Assembly: GCA_036268995.1 (NCBI GenBank) | Contig: DATATB010000127.1 | Coordinates: 1 to 64,000 of the forward strand | Length of the DNA stretch: 64,000 nucleotides | Source: DATATB01 sp036268995 | GTDB lineage: Bacteria > Planctomycetota > Planctomycetia > Pirellulales > PNKZ01 | Direction: 5' to 3' | Program-made: the position numbers and the translations under genes | In this document: piece by piece, positions 24,546 through 33,752 of the stretch | Layout: each line of letters opens with the position of its first letter | Position numbering within the stretch: position 1 is the first letter of the stretch | Notes under the pieces: generated by a model | Seen by the model: the letters and a program-made list of their open reading frames with translations, nothing else | Told to the model about the DNA's origin: nothing | Database searches by the model: none

Positions 24546-27083
24546 ATGAACGAGCTGAAATCGCAGCAGACGCTGCTGGACGCGGTGGCCGAGGAATTCA
24601 CGGCCCGCTTTCGGCAGGGCGAGCGGCCATCGGTCGAGGAATACGCCGCGCGCTATCCCCAGGCGGCCAGTCAAATTCGCGAGCTGCTGCCTTCGATCGT
24701 GATGCTCGAACAATTGAAGCCGCCGCGCCTGCCGCCCAACCGGCCGGGACGCGACGCGACCCCGCCGCAGCAACTGGGCGACTATCGCATCGTGCGCGAG
24801 GTCGGACGCGGCGGAATGGGCATCGTCTACGAAGCCATGCAGCAATCGCTCGGGCGACGTGTGGCGGTCAAGCTGCTGCCGCATCATGCCCATCTCGATG
24901 CCCGGCGGCTCGAACGCTTTCGCATCGAAGCCCAGGCCGCCGCCCGCTTGCACCACACGAACATCGTGCCGGTGTTCGGCCTGTTCGAATCCGATGGGCT
25001 GCAATACTACGTAATGCAATTCATCGACGGCCGGGGCCTCGACGCGGTGTTGAACGACCCGGACGGCCGCGCGGCTTTGCGCGACACGCAGCCGCAGCGG
25101 AGATCGACGGTCAAGGTAGTGCCCGCCACGGCTGCCGGATCCGCATCCAACAGCGAGCCACCACCGGTGGCCTTGCCCGTTATCGTGACGACTGCTCCGC
25201 GCCCGATCAGCCAGACGAGCGATTACTATCGGCAGGCAGCCCGCATCGGCTTTCAAGCCGCCAACGCGCTGCATTATGCCCACGCCCAAGGCGTGTTGCA
25301 CCGCGATATCAAGCCGGCGAACCTGCTGCTGGATCAGCAAGGCACGGTGTGGATCACGGATTTTGGCCTGGCAAAGCTGCGCGAATCCGACGGCCTGACG
25401 GCCACCGGCGACCTGGTCGGCACGCTGCAATACATGGCGCCCGAGTCGCTACACGGACAATCGGGCCCGCAGAGCGACATCTACAGCCTGGGCCTGACGC
25501 TCTATGAACTGCTGACGCGCAAGCCCTGTTTTCGGGAAGCGAGCCCGGCCAAGCTGCTCAAACTGATCAGCGAACAAGAGCCGGCGCGGCCGCGATCGCT
25601 CGATCCGTCGATTCCGCGCGACTTGGAAACCATCGTGCTCAAGGCCATCGCGCGCGAGCCGCGCGATCGCTACGCGACGGGCGGAGCGCTGGCCGATGAC
25701 CTAGGCCGGTTTTTGGAAGACCGGCCGATCCTGGCGCGGCGCAGCTCGAGCTTCGAGCGGTTGTGGCGCTGGTCGCGGCGCAATCGGTCGCTGGCGACAG
25801 CGGCAACCGCGGCGCTCGTGTCGCTGGTGTTGGCGGCGGTCGTCGGCTGGTGGGCGTACGCCAGCACGACCCAAGCGCTCAATCGCGAAGAGAACAGACG
25901 GCTCGAGGCCGAGCTGGCCACCCAGCATGCCGAAGCCAATATGCAGCTCTCGCTGCATGCCCTGGAAGCGATTTTCGCGGCCGTTGCGCCTCCGGACAGC
26001 GGGCCGCGCAATGTGATGGACTCTCGGCACGACGGGCCGCCCGAACCACGCGAAGGGCCGGGCGGACGACACCCTCCGGGCGGTGGAGAGCCCGGCCAGC
26101 GACCCAGGCCTCGCCATGCTGGAGGGCCTGGACCGGGTGGCGAACGCGGCCCCGACGGCGAAGCTGGGCACGGCGGCCGGCCGGGCGGCCGCGGCGATTC
26201 CGAAGAGCACCGCGTCCGTTTGCTGCAAGTCGTGCTCGCCTTCTATGAACGCTTCGTCCAGCAGAACGAAGCCGATCCGAAATTACAGAGTCAGGCAGCC
26301 AAGGCCCAGTGCCACGTCGGCGAGATCCAAGCTCGCTTGGGCGAAATGGACAAAGGACGGCAGGCAATCCAGCGGTCGGCCGCGTCGTTTGCCGCGCTGG
26401 TCAAGGCCTTTCCGCAACAGGCCGAATACCTGGCCGGCTTGCTGGACACCTATCGGGCCGAAGCGGTGCTCGCCCGCGATTGCAACGATCAGTCCGCCCT
26501 CATCGCGGCCGCCGAAAAAGTGCAATCGGCCGGCGGCCAACTGATCGACGCGTTTCCGGGCGATGCCCACCACGCGCTGGTGGCGGCCACGTTTCGCGAA
26601 ATTGCCGAGCTGTTGGAAAGTTCGGGCGATCTGCCGAGCGCCGAAAAGTTTTATCGCCTGTCCGTGCCCGTCGCCGAGCGGCTGCTGGGGTCGGATTTGG
26701 GCCGGCCCGGCGGAGCGGCCGAAGACCTGGGAATTCTCTACGGCAAGCTGGCCGCTGTGCAGGTGGGCATGAAGCGGCCGGACGACGCCCGGGCCACGCT
26801 GGAAAAGTCGATCGGCCATCTGGCAGAGCAGCGAAAAAGTTTCCAGCGAGACCAACTGCTGTCCGAGCAATACCTGGCGCTGGCCGACTTGACCGACGAT
26901 GCCCAGCAAGCGGCGGAAATGCGGGAAAAAGCGGCCGATTTCCAAAGGGCCGAACATCCCCGCCGAGATCACCCGCACGGTGACGGCCCGCGAGGCCCCC
27001 GCCCGCCCGATCCCTTCGAAAACCTCGCTCCCCGCCGGCCCCCGCCGTTTGGCCCCGACGGCGGGCCGCCGCCTCCGCGGTAA
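24546..27083 (+). CDS. membrane-anchored Ser/Thr protein kinase with extracytoplasmic helical domain
   Basis: 845 residues. The first 60 form a small helical domain common before planctomycete kinases. The PknB-like kinase domain spans about 78-400: glycine loop GRGGMG (88-93), Lys109 (VAVK), HRDIKPANLLLD with catalytic Asp254, DFG at 272-274 and GTLQYMAPE at 292-300. A 60-residue low-complexity insert sits between the hinge and the catalytic loop. A transmembrane helix (ATAALVSLVLAAVVGWWAY) follows at about 420-440. Next come a Gly/Pro/Arg-rich linker (about 500-560) and a TPR-like helical region (QAAKAQCHVGEIQARLGEMD and similar). All catalytic residues are present. It is likely a sensor kinase; substrates are unknown. 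Confidence 0.9.
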   Translation: MNELKSQQTLLDAVAEEFTARFRQGERPSVEEYAARYPQAASQIRELLPSIVMLEQLKPPRLPPNRPGRDATPPQQLGDYRIVREVGRGGMGIVYEAMQQSLGRRVAVKLLPHHAHLDARRLERFRIEAQAAARLHHTNIVPVFGLFESDGLQYYVMQFIDGRGLDAVLNDPDGRAALRDTQPQRRSTVKVVPATAAGSASNSEPPPVALPVIVTTAPRPISQTSDYYRQAARIGFQAANALHYAHAQGVLHRDIKPANLLLDQQGTVWITDFGLAKLRESDGLTATGDLVGTLQYMAPESLHGQSGPQSDIYSLGLTLYELLTRKPCFREASPAKLLKLISEQEPARPRSLDPSIPRDLETIVLKAIAREPRDRYATGGALADDLGRFLEDRPILARRSSSFERLWRWSRRNRSLATAATAALVSLVLAAVVGWWAYASTTQALNREENRRLEAELATQHAEANMQLSLHALEAIFAAVAPPDSGPRNVMDSRHDGPPEPREGPGGRHPPGGGEPGQRPRPRHAGGPGPGGERGPDGEAGHGGRPGGRGDSEEHRVRLLQVVLAFYERFVQQNEADPKLQSQAAKAQCHVGEIQARLGEMDKGRQAIQRSAASFAALVKAFPQQAEYLAGLLDTYRAEAVLARDCNDQSALIAAAEKVQSAGGQLIDAFPGDAHHALVAATFREIAELLESSGDLPSAEKFYRLSVPVAERLLGSDLGRPGGAAEDLGILYGKLAAVQVGMKRPDDARATLEKSIGHLAEQRKSFQRDQLLSEQYLALADLTDDAQQAAEMREKAADFQRAEHPRRDHPHGDGPRGPRPPDPFENLAPRRPPPFGPDGGPPPPR

Positions 27084-27188
27084 CTCAACTTCCGATCACG
27101 GCGGCCATCTGCCCCGAAAAGGTTGCCATTCCCGGCGGTTGAGCACGCAAAGGGCCGTTCGCCGTAAACCCTTGCGCAAATGCCAGCG

Positions 27189-27194
27189 TATAAT
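27189..27194 (+). promoter_or_regulatory. possible -10 element of the small secreted gene
   Basis: An exact TATAAT lies 82 bp before the ATG at 27276. No good -35 is found at 16-18 bp, so only the -10 is reported. The gene also has a strong Shine-Dalgarno (AAAGGAGGGGGG). Confidence 0.35.
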
Positions 27195-27275
27195 AAAAGC
27201 TAGGCAAGGATGGTATCGGAGGGAAAAGGTCAACCTGATTGCGCTAAAATCTGACAAAGGAGGGGGGCGATTGCT

Positions 27276-27734
27276 ATGAGAACGATTCTGTTAGTCGCCT
27301 TATTCGCTGTGGCAGTGTGTGTCCAGGCCGGTGATGCACGAGCGCAAGCTGGCGGTGTCCAGGCCAAGCCGGCGCCGACGACAACGGTGCCCACGGCAAA
27401 GGCGCCCGCGGTTAACACACCAGCGGCAAGCACACCAACGGTAAAGGCGCCGGAGGCGGCAGTGGCCAAGACGCCGGCGAAGGATCCGGCAGCCGAGATC
27501 GCGGCACGGCCGGATGGGTTCCGCTATTATTGGCACAATGGCGAGTGGTGGTACTTTACGGCGCAGAACACCTGGCTGCGCTGGAACGGCAAAGCGTGGG
27601 TCGTGCATCACAGCATCAATGATGCCGGCGTGTTCGGACCCGCGCAGGCGCCACAACCAAGCGCCGAGATTTACGCCCCTGCACCGGACGGTTCGTACCG
27701 CTACCAGATCAACCGCAGAAAAGGCGGCCTATAA
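27276..27734 (+). CDS. small secreted protein with W-Y-F/NGKAWV motif
   Basis: 152 residues; signal peptide 1-23 (ARAQ). An Ala/Thr/Pro/Lys linker (25-75) precedes a compact aromatic motif: YYWHNGEWWYFTAQNTWLRW and NGKAWVVHH (about 85-112). This Trp-rich pattern recurs in small secreted planctomycete proteins of unknown function and probably forms a minimal beta-hairpin. The start is fixed by a very strong Shine-Dalgarno (AAAGGAGGGGGG) 7 nt upstream. A perfect terminator hairpin follows 65 bp after the stop, so the gene is monocistronic. Confidence 0.8.
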   Translation: MRTILLVALFAVAVCVQAGDARAQAGGVQAKPAPTTTVPTAKAPAVNTPAASTPTVKAPEAAVAKTPAKDPAAEIAARPDGFRYYWHNGEWWYFTAQNTWLRWNGKAWVVHHSINDAGVFGPAQAPQPSAEIYAPAPDGSYRYQINRRKGGL

Positions 27735-27798
27735 CAGTTCGCCAGTGCCGCGCATCGCAATTGGCGGCCGGGGCAAATGCCGCTATATCCAAACGTAA

Positions 27799-27840
27799 GG
27801 GGCCGCTGTTCCATCCGGAACAGCGGCCCCAAATTGTTTT
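27799..27840 (+). terminator. Rho-independent terminator
   Basis: A perfect 14-bp stem GGGGCCGCTGTTCC/GGAACAGCGGCCCC with a 4-nt loop, followed by AAATTGTTTT. It lies between convergent genes and may act for both. Confidence 0.8.
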
Positions 27841-27874
27841 GATGCGACCGATCTGCACAGGCATCTAACCGGCG

Positions 27875-28435
27875 TTAGCGGAAGATGCGGCCCAGAAAGC
27901 TCGCCTGTTTGACCGGCGCGGCGTCGGCGGCCGGCGCTTGATCGTCGGCCTGCGACTCTTGCGTGTGGTCTTCCAGCACGAGCGGCTCTTCGGCCGAGAC
28001 GGGCATGATCTGCCTGGCCCGGGCTTCCGCCGTGGCTTCTTCGTCAACTTGCGCACAACCGCAACTGCCGCAGAGGCACACGACTTCGCACGTATAGGCG
28101 GGCACCTTCTTAGTCACCGGAATCTTGACCAGAACCTTGCGGTGGCACATATGGCCGCACCTCGGCTGCCACATGTGTTCCTTGTGGCGGCCGCACAGCG
28201 ACTCGCAATCGCAGACCCATTTCGAGCCGCAGCACTTGCTGGGGCCGGGCAAGCAGAAGTCTTCGCACTTGCTCTCGTACCGGTAAGTGGTCACATCCTT
28301 CATTTCGCATTTGAGCCGGCAGACCTTCTTGACGCCGCAGCCGCATTGGTTGCAGCGGTTATGATGGTTTCCGGCCGGGGCCTGGCTTATCATTACCGCG
28401 AGAGCGACGAAGCTCATGGTCATGACGCTTTTCAT
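27875..28435 (-). CDS. secreted Cys-rich protein
   Basis: 186 residues from the ATG at 28435 (GAGGAA 8 nt upstream); signal peptide 1-22 (SQAPAG). About residues 25-130 contain over 20 cysteines in clusters (CNQCGCGVKKVCRLKCEM, KCEDFCLPGPSKCCG, CDCESLCGR, CEVVCLCGSCGCA) interleaved with His and Lys-Val strands. The C-terminal 55 residues are acidic and Cys-free, ending FLGRIFR. The family recurs in Planctomycetes. The cysteine spacing suggests a disulfide-rich or metal-binding envelope protein; this is inference. Confidence 0.75.
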   Translation of the reverse strand: MKSVMTMSFVALAVMISQAPAGNHHNRCNQCGCGVKKVCRLKCEMKDVTTYRYESKCEDFCLPGPSKCCGSKWVCDCESLCGRHKEHMWQPRCGHMCHRKVLVKIPVTKKVPAYTCEVVCLCGSCGCAQVDEEATAEARARQIMPVSAEEPLVLEDHTQESQADDQAPAADAAPVKQASFLGRIFR

Positions 28436-28638
28436 GGAATCCGTTCCTCGTCTCGATAAAGGCGATCTTGAGATTGTATTCCGCACGGCCGATCCGCAAC
28501 CGTGCGACCGAACCGCGCCCTGCTGACCGTTGTATCGGCAGTTTTCGCGGAAACTTACGTGAGACTTAGAATAGTGTTTGGCGGCATATCACGTTGCACC
28601 GGCTCCTGTTGCGCACGAGACCGATTGGTGAAGACGCG

Positions 28639-28735
28639 CGGGAAATAGCACCTGATGCCGCCGACAACCGCGCAGGCGCAACGTGGCGGAAATAGCGTCT
28701 GGTACCGTCGGCGACCGCGCAGGCGCAACGTAGCG
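28639..28735. repeat. 47-bp tandem duplication
   Basis: Two adjacent units beginning GGAAATAGC (28641 and 28688), both containing GACAACCGCGCAGGCGCAAC or GCGACCGCGCAGGCGCAACG, with several differences. They sit in the 457-bp gap 28436-28892, which has no other recognised feature. Confidence 0.7.
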
Positions 28736-28892
28736 GCCGCAGCCGACTGACAATCGGCAAAGTTTCGCAGTTCTGGCGACCGTTTATGCCGGGTCAAGCT
28801 GCAAACGCAAATCTAATCCAGGCGCCGACGGCCCCTGGACGATCCGGCTAACAGGCAGCCGAAGGCAGCGTTGCGGCGTTCGTTGCGGCGGC

Positions 28893-31800
28893 TCATTCGA
28901 CAACCGGCTCGGCTGGCACGATTTCAGCGTGGTGCCCCGGCGCCTTGCCAGGCTTGTCGCGAACCATGATCGCGAACAACGCGGGCAACAGGAACAGCGT
29001 GGCCGGTTCGCCGGCCAGCAGGCCACCCAAGATCGCGCGCGCGAGCGGCGCATTGGCCTCGCTGCCGCGCTCCCAGGCGATGGCCGCGGGAATCATCGCG
29101 AAAAAGGCCGCCAAGGCGGTCATCGTCACCGGCCGAACGCGAATGGCGGCCGCCTTGCGAATCGCCGCCATTGGCGACAGCCCCTCGTGCCGCCGCAATT
29201 CCTGGGCGAAATCGGTCATCAGCACCGTGTTGGCCACTTTGATGCCGACGACGAAAATGATGCCCAGCAGCGACTGGACGTTGAGCGCCGTGCGCGTGCA
29301 ATACAGCATGATGAGCACGCCGCCCAGCGAGACGGGCACGACGAGCATCACCGTCATGGGCACGATCCACGAACGGTCGAGCCCGACCATCAGGCAGTAC
29401 ATCAGCAATGTCGCCAGCAGCAGGCCGACGCCCAGGTTGCGGAACGTTTCCTGCATGCGAGCATATTCGCCGCTAAGGACGATCTTCGAGCCGGTGATGG
29501 TTTTTTTCTGGTTCGAGGCGGGTTCGTACGGAAGCCAGATGTCGCGGCCGCCGCGACGGCCTTGGCCATCGAGCAGCAGGGCCACGTCGTCGGAAACTTC
29601 GCCCAGGCTGCGGCCGTCGATGTTCAAGGTCAGCTCGATGGTCGGCTGGATGTTGTAGTGCGTGATTTCCGAGGGGACAGTGGTGCGGGTGAGCGTGGCG
29701 ACCGAGCGCAAAGGGACCGGCTGCAATTGCTTGGAGCCCGTGACAGGGATATCCAGCAGCGTGTCGATGCTCTTGATGTCGTCTTCTGGATATTGCACGC
29801 CGACAAAATACTGGTTGTGCGTGGCCGGATCGATCCAGAAGTTGGTCTTGTTGAACGAGACGCTCGAGTTGCAGGCGGCCACGACGTTGCGCATCACGTC
29901 GGCTTGGGTCAGGCCCAGCGCGGCGGTCTTGGCACGATCGACGTTGATGACGAACTGCGGATAGTCCATGCGTTGGACGATGCGCGCATCGGCCACGCCG
30001 GAAATGGATGCCACGTCGTGCTTGATGCGCTGGGCGATGGCGTAGCAGGTGTGGGCGTTTTTGCCAACGACGCGGACGGTCAGAGGTGACGATTTGCCTT
30101 CGTTCAGCGCGCCGCGCACCATGCCGCCGGCATCGAACGACAACTCCAGGTCGGCAAACTTGCGGTCGGCGGCCATGCCGCTGCGCAACAGCGACACATA
30201 TTCTTGCGCCGAGTGGCTCCGATGCTCGCGCAGCTGCACGCGCACCATGGCATCCATCGGGCCGGCGTTGGGAGTGTAGGCCGCCGACCAGTCGGGCGTG
30301 ACCCCCAACTCGGAAACGACCAATTGCAGGTCGTGCTCGGGAATCACGCGATGGATGAAATCTTCGACCTGGGCCACGCGTTTTTCGGTGGCTTCGATCC
30401 GCAGGCCGGTGGGTGCCCGAACCGCGATCTCGAAGGCGCCGGCGTCGACTTCGGGAAAAAACTCGCGCCGCAAGCGCGGCCCGAGCGTCACGAGCGTCAC
30501 TGCCAGGAACCCAAAGCCAATGCCAACGGTCAGCCAGCGATGCGCGAGCGTCCAATCCAGGCCCCGCACGTACAAGGCGATGCCCCGATCGATCAGGGCT
30601 TCCCAGCGAGCGAAGGCCCGCTGGAGCGGATTGCGGGTGCTGCCGGCGTGGTGCGCGTCGTGCGGCTTGAGAAACAGCGCGCTGTACGAGGGAACCAGCG
30701 TGCGCGAAAGAAAATACGCGGCAATCATGGCAAAGGCCACGCCCATGGCCATCGGCTGGAACAGAAAACGGCCCATGCCGGGCACTAGGATCAGCGGCGT
30801 GAGCACCAGGAACGTGCAGAGCGTGGAGACCAGCTCGGGCATGGCCACTTCGCTGGCGCCCAAGAAGGCCGCCTCGGTGGGTTCGGCTCCCAGGCCCAGA
30901 TGCCGGTGCGTATTCTCCAGGCAGATAATGGCACTATCGACCAACGGGCCAATCGCCAGCGCCAGGCCGGCCAAGGTCATGACGTTGATCGTCTGGCCGG
31001 TGGCATACAGGCAGATCATGGCCGACACGACCGCCAGCGGAATCGTGACGATGGCAATCATCGTCATCCGCCATTGGCCGAGAAACAGCAGGATGACCAG
31101 CGAGCAGAGCACGGCCCCCAGTACGCCTTCCTGGACCAGGGCCGTGATCGAGTTGCGGACGTACACCGACTGATCCATCACGATCTCGAGGTCCACGTCC
31201 GATTTGCTCAAGCGTCCCTGGATGTCGGGCAGGCTGTCGCGGAGCGTGTTGACGACGCTCAAGGTGCTGGCCCCACCCTGGCGATAAACGGGAACGTACA
31301 CCTGCCGGCGGCCGTTGACGCGCACGACGCTGGTCTGGATAAATGCCGCGTCGGCCGGGCGGGCCACGTCGCGCAAAAAGGCGGAGTTGTCGAGCTGGCT
31401 GCGCAGCGGGATGTCGCCCATCTCCTCGACGTAGTTGAACAGCGAGTTGGAGGCCACCGCGTAATCGTAGTCGCCGATCTTGATGCTGCCGTTGGGCAAG
31501 AACACGTTGAAATCGTCCGTCGACTTCATGACGTCGGTGGGCGCGAGCTGCCGGGCTTGCATTCGGATGCGGTCGAGATACAGCATGATCGTGCGGATCG
31601 TGCCGCCGAACACCACCGGCGCCACCGCGCCGGGATTGCTCATGATCATCGGCCGCACGTCATAGCGGGCCACGTCGTACAGCACCTGTTCCGATTCCTT
31701 GGCGCTGTTCAGGGCCACGAGGCAGACCGGCACCGTGCCAGTGGGATCGAAGGGCATGATCACCGGCGGCAGCGTGCCCGGCGGTAGCGTGGGAATCTCC

Positions 31801-32186
31801 AGCGTGACCAGGGCGCTGACCTGCGTCAGCGCGCCGTCGGGATCGGCGTTGGGCTGAAAATAATTGCGAATGATGCTCACGCCCAAAATCGATCGCGACT
31901 CGAGCCGGGCCATGCCGGCGGCCTGCGACGTGCCGCGTTCCAGGCGATTGGTAATCGACTTTTCCATGTCCATCGCCGGCATGCCGCGATAGAACGCCAA
32001 CGTTTGCGTCGCCGGGCTTTTGAAGACCGGCAAAATGTCGATGGGGATCATCTTCGTCGTCAGCCAGCCGATCACCAGCAAGGCGACGGCCATGACGGTG
32101 ACGGCATGGGGATTCTTCAACGAGGCGCGGATCAGGCCGTTCACGGGCGCGTTTCTCGGATTCTGGAGGGCACCAGCCGCGGACAA
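28893..32186 (-). CDS. RND-family efflux pump permease
   Basis: 1097 residues, the usual RND length, with TM1 near 28-48 (VTVMAVALLVIGW), a large periplasmic loop, TM2-6 (about 350-500), a second loop, and TM7-12 after about 560 and 910-1060. TM4 carries LAGLALAIGPLVDSAIICLE with Asp417 at the first proton-relay position and Ser418 at the second (AcrB has Asp-Asp). The 'VD(S/A)AI..EN.H' form resembles the metal-efflux (CusA-type) branch. In TM10 the text is GIKVANTVLMTDFA, so a Lys is present but shifted against AcrB Lys940. The substrate is therefore uncertain. It follows the adaptor gene by 75 bp in an operon; no outer-membrane TolC-like gene adjoins. Confidence 0.9.
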   Translation of the reverse strand: MSAAGALQNPRNAPVNGLIRASLKNPHAVTVMAVALLVIGWLTTKMIPIDILPVFKSPATQTLAFYRGMPAMDMEKSITNRLERGTSQAAGMARLESRSILGVSIIRNYFQPNADPDGALTQVSALVTLEIPTLPPGTLPPVIMPFDPTGTVPVCLVALNSAKESEQVLYDVARYDVRPMIMSNPGAVAPVVFGGTIRTIMLYLDRIRMQARQLAPTDVMKSTDDFNVFLPNGSIKIGDYDYAVASNSLFNYVEEMGDIPLRSQLDNSAFLRDVARPADAAFIQTSVVRVNGRRQVYVPVYRQGGASTLSVVNTLRDSLPDIQGRLSKSDVDLEIVMDQSVYVRNSITALVQEGVLGAVLCSLVILLFLGQWRMTMIAIVTIPLAVVSAMICLYATGQTINVMTLAGLALAIGPLVDSAIICLENTHRHLGLGAEPTEAAFLGASEVAMPELVSTLCTFLVLTPLILVPGMGRFLFQPMAMGVAFAMIAAYFLSRTLVPSYSALFLKPHDAHHAGSTRNPLQRAFARWEALIDRGIALYVRGLDWTLAHRWLTVGIGFGFLAVTLVTLGPRLRREFFPEVDAGAFEIAVRAPTGLRIEATEKRVAQVEDFIHRVIPEHDLQLVVSELGVTPDWSAAYTPNAGPMDAMVRVQLREHRSHSAQEYVSLLRSGMAADRKFADLELSFDAGGMVRGALNEGKSSPLTVRVVGKNAHTCYAIAQRIKHDVASISGVADARIVQRMDYPQFVINVDRAKTAALGLTQADVMRNVVAACNSSVSFNKTNFWIDPATHNQYFVGVQYPEDDIKSIDTLLDIPVTGSKQLQPVPLRSVATLTRTTVPSEITHYNIQPTIELTLNIDGRSLGEVSDDVALLLDGQGRRGGRDIWLPYEPASNQKKTITGSKIVLSGEYARMQETFRNLGVGLLLATLLMYCLMVGLDRSWIVPMTVMLVVPVSLGGVLIMLYCTRTALNVQSLLGIIFVVGIKVANTVLMTDFAQELRRHEGLSPMAAIRKAAAIRVRPVTMTALAAFFAMIPAAIAWERGSEANAPLARAILGGLLAGEPATLFLLPALFAIMVRDKPGKAPGHHAEIVPAEPVVE

Positions 32187-32261
32187 GCGCCGCGGCTGGT
32201 GGAATTGCAGTTAATTGGCGGGAATGGGATGGCTGCGGGCGGCTGGCAGGCGGACAAGCGA

Positions 32262-33650
32262 TTAATGGGCAGCGACCGCGGCGCCGGCGGCAGGTTCAGC
32301 CTGCACCGCGATGCCGTCGGCAAGCGTCGCGGGCGGCTTGACGACGACCTCATCGGCCGCCGTGAGCCCCGACTCGATTTCGACCAGTGCACCGGTGTCT
32401 TTGCCGATTTTGACATCCACCAGATACGCCTTGCCGTGCCGTACGACGAACACTTTGCTGGACCCAGCCTTGGAATCGCCTGCCAGGCACGCCGACGGAA
32501 TCCGCACGCCCGCCAAGCGCTTTTCCAACTCGATCTCGACCTGGCCGTACATGCCGTCGCGAATCAGCCCTTGGGTGTTGGGCACGTCGATTTCGACGCG
32601 CATGGTGCGCGTTTGCGGATTTTCGGAACCGGCGACGCGCGCCACTTTGCCGTTGAATTTCATGTCCGGCAAGGCGTCGAACAGGACGATGGCCGGATCG
32701 CCGGCTTGCACGTACGGAACATCGCGGTCGGGCACCAACACGACCATCCGAATGCGGTCGATGCGATCGACCGACAACAGCGGAACCTCGCCCCCATGGT
32801 CAGCCGCGAGGATGAAGTCGCCAGGATGAAAACTGCGCCGCGTCACGATGCCGTCGTAGGGCGACGTGATTTTGGTGTAGGCCACTAGGACGCTGGTCCG
32901 TTTCACCGTGGCCTGGGAAACCTGCATTTTCGCCTTCGCCACGGACAAATCAGCCTCGGCCCGACCGACGCGGGCAGCCGCAGCCGCTACCTGCTGCTGG
33001 GCCGTGACCACCGTACTTTGGGCCGCCAATTCAGCCGACTCTGCCGCCTGCATCTGGTCGAGCGCTTCGTCAACTAATCGCGCTTCGATGCTATTGAGCG
33101 AGTGCAATTCCTGGATGCGCCGATACTGCTTCTCGCGAAATTGCCGTTCGGACTGGCAACGTTTGACGCTCGCTTGGGTCTGCACGACGTAGGCCTCGGC
33201 CGCTTTGCGCTCGGCAGTGGCTGCCACGATGCCCGCTTCGGCCTGCTGCACTTCGGCCTCGGCTTGCCGCAGTTGCGCTTTGTCTCGCTCCAATTCCTCG
33301 ACCAGTTCCGGAACGTCCAACTCGGCCAGCAGATCGCCATGCTTGACCAGCGAGCCGATATCGACGGCTTGGCTCTTCAGATAGCCCGACTGCTTGGCAA
33401 ACAGGTCGGCCGATTGAAACGAATGGGCCGAGCCCGGCTGAACGGTGGTCCGCGGAATGCCGCCGGCGATCGGATGCAGGACGTCGACGACCGGCTCAGA
33501 ACCGGAGTCGTCAGCGGCGGGGTCGGATGCGACTGCTTGCGGCAGCGACGAGTCCAGAATCCGGCCCCGGAACGTCAACGCCCCGACCATGACGATCGCG
33601 GCTACCAGGGCCACGATCCACCAACGCCTCTTCCTCGCCGCCCATGCCAT
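32262..33650 (-). CDS. RND efflux periplasmic adaptor (HlyD/MFP family)
   Basis: 462 residues with one N-terminal membrane helix (WWIVALVAAIVMVGALTF), a lipoyl half-motif (AKQSGYLKSQAVDIGSLVKH, GDLLAELDVPEL) and a long alpha-hairpin (about 115-255) rich in Glu/Ala/Gln heptads. The second lipoyl half (VAYTKITSPYDGIVTRRSF, HPGDFIL), beta-barrel and membrane-proximal domains follow. This is the complete family architecture. It is the first gene of the operon with the permease. A triple 11-bp direct repeat and an A/T-rich -10 lie upstream, suggesting control by an OmpR/PhoB-type response regulator. Confidence 0.92.
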   Translation of the reverse strand: MAWAARKRRWWIVALVAAIVMVGALTFRGRILDSSLPQAVASDPAADDSGSEPVVDVLHPIAGGIPRTTVQPGSAHSFQSADLFAKQSGYLKSQAVDIGSLVKHGDLLAELDVPELVEELERDKAQLRQAEAEVQQAEAGIVAATAERKAAEAYVVQTQASVKRCQSERQFREKQYRRIQELHSLNSIEARLVDEALDQMQAAESAELAAQSTVVTAQQQVAAAAARVGRAEADLSVAKAKMQVSQATVKRTSVLVAYTKITSPYDGIVTRRSFHPGDFILAADHGGEVPLLSVDRIDRIRMVVLVPDRDVPYVQAGDPAIVLFDALPDMKFNGKVARVAGSENPQTRTMRVEIDVPNTQGLIRDGMYGQVEIELEKRLAGVRIPSACLAGDSKAGSSKVFVVRHGKAYLVDVKIGKDTGALVEIESGLTAADEVVVKPPATLADGIAVQAEPAAGAAVAAH

Positions 33651-33710
33651 CCAATCGTTCTCCCATCAATGCCGTGAATCGTCGCGCCGGGCTGCCCGCC
33701 CCGTCTATTT

Positions 33711-33752
33711 TTAATATCAGCTATTCTAACAGTTCGCTAACACAATTCTAAC
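33711..33752 (-). promoter_or_regulatory. triple 11-bp direct repeat and -10 before the efflux operon
   Basis: Minus strand: GTTAGAA, GTTAGCG, GTTAGAA (starts 33752, 33741, 33730), each separated by 4 bp, giving an 11-bp period over three units. TATTAA (33716-33711) follows 7 bp later as a candidate -10, with no TTGACA at -35. Seven-base half-sites on an 11-bp period are the hallmark of OmpR/PhoB-type activator boxes. The rest of the 560-bp gap to 34210 holds only the inverted repeat listed separately. Confidence 0.6.

Noticed and set aside
28929..30089. 386-codon plus-strand frame
   Set aside because: Antisense to the RND permease. The permease has complete family features, so this is a shadow.
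28893..32186. Loss of function of the RND pump because of the Asp-to-Ser change in TM4
   Set aside because: Metal-efflux RND pumps also lack the second Asp, so the change alone does not mean inactivity.
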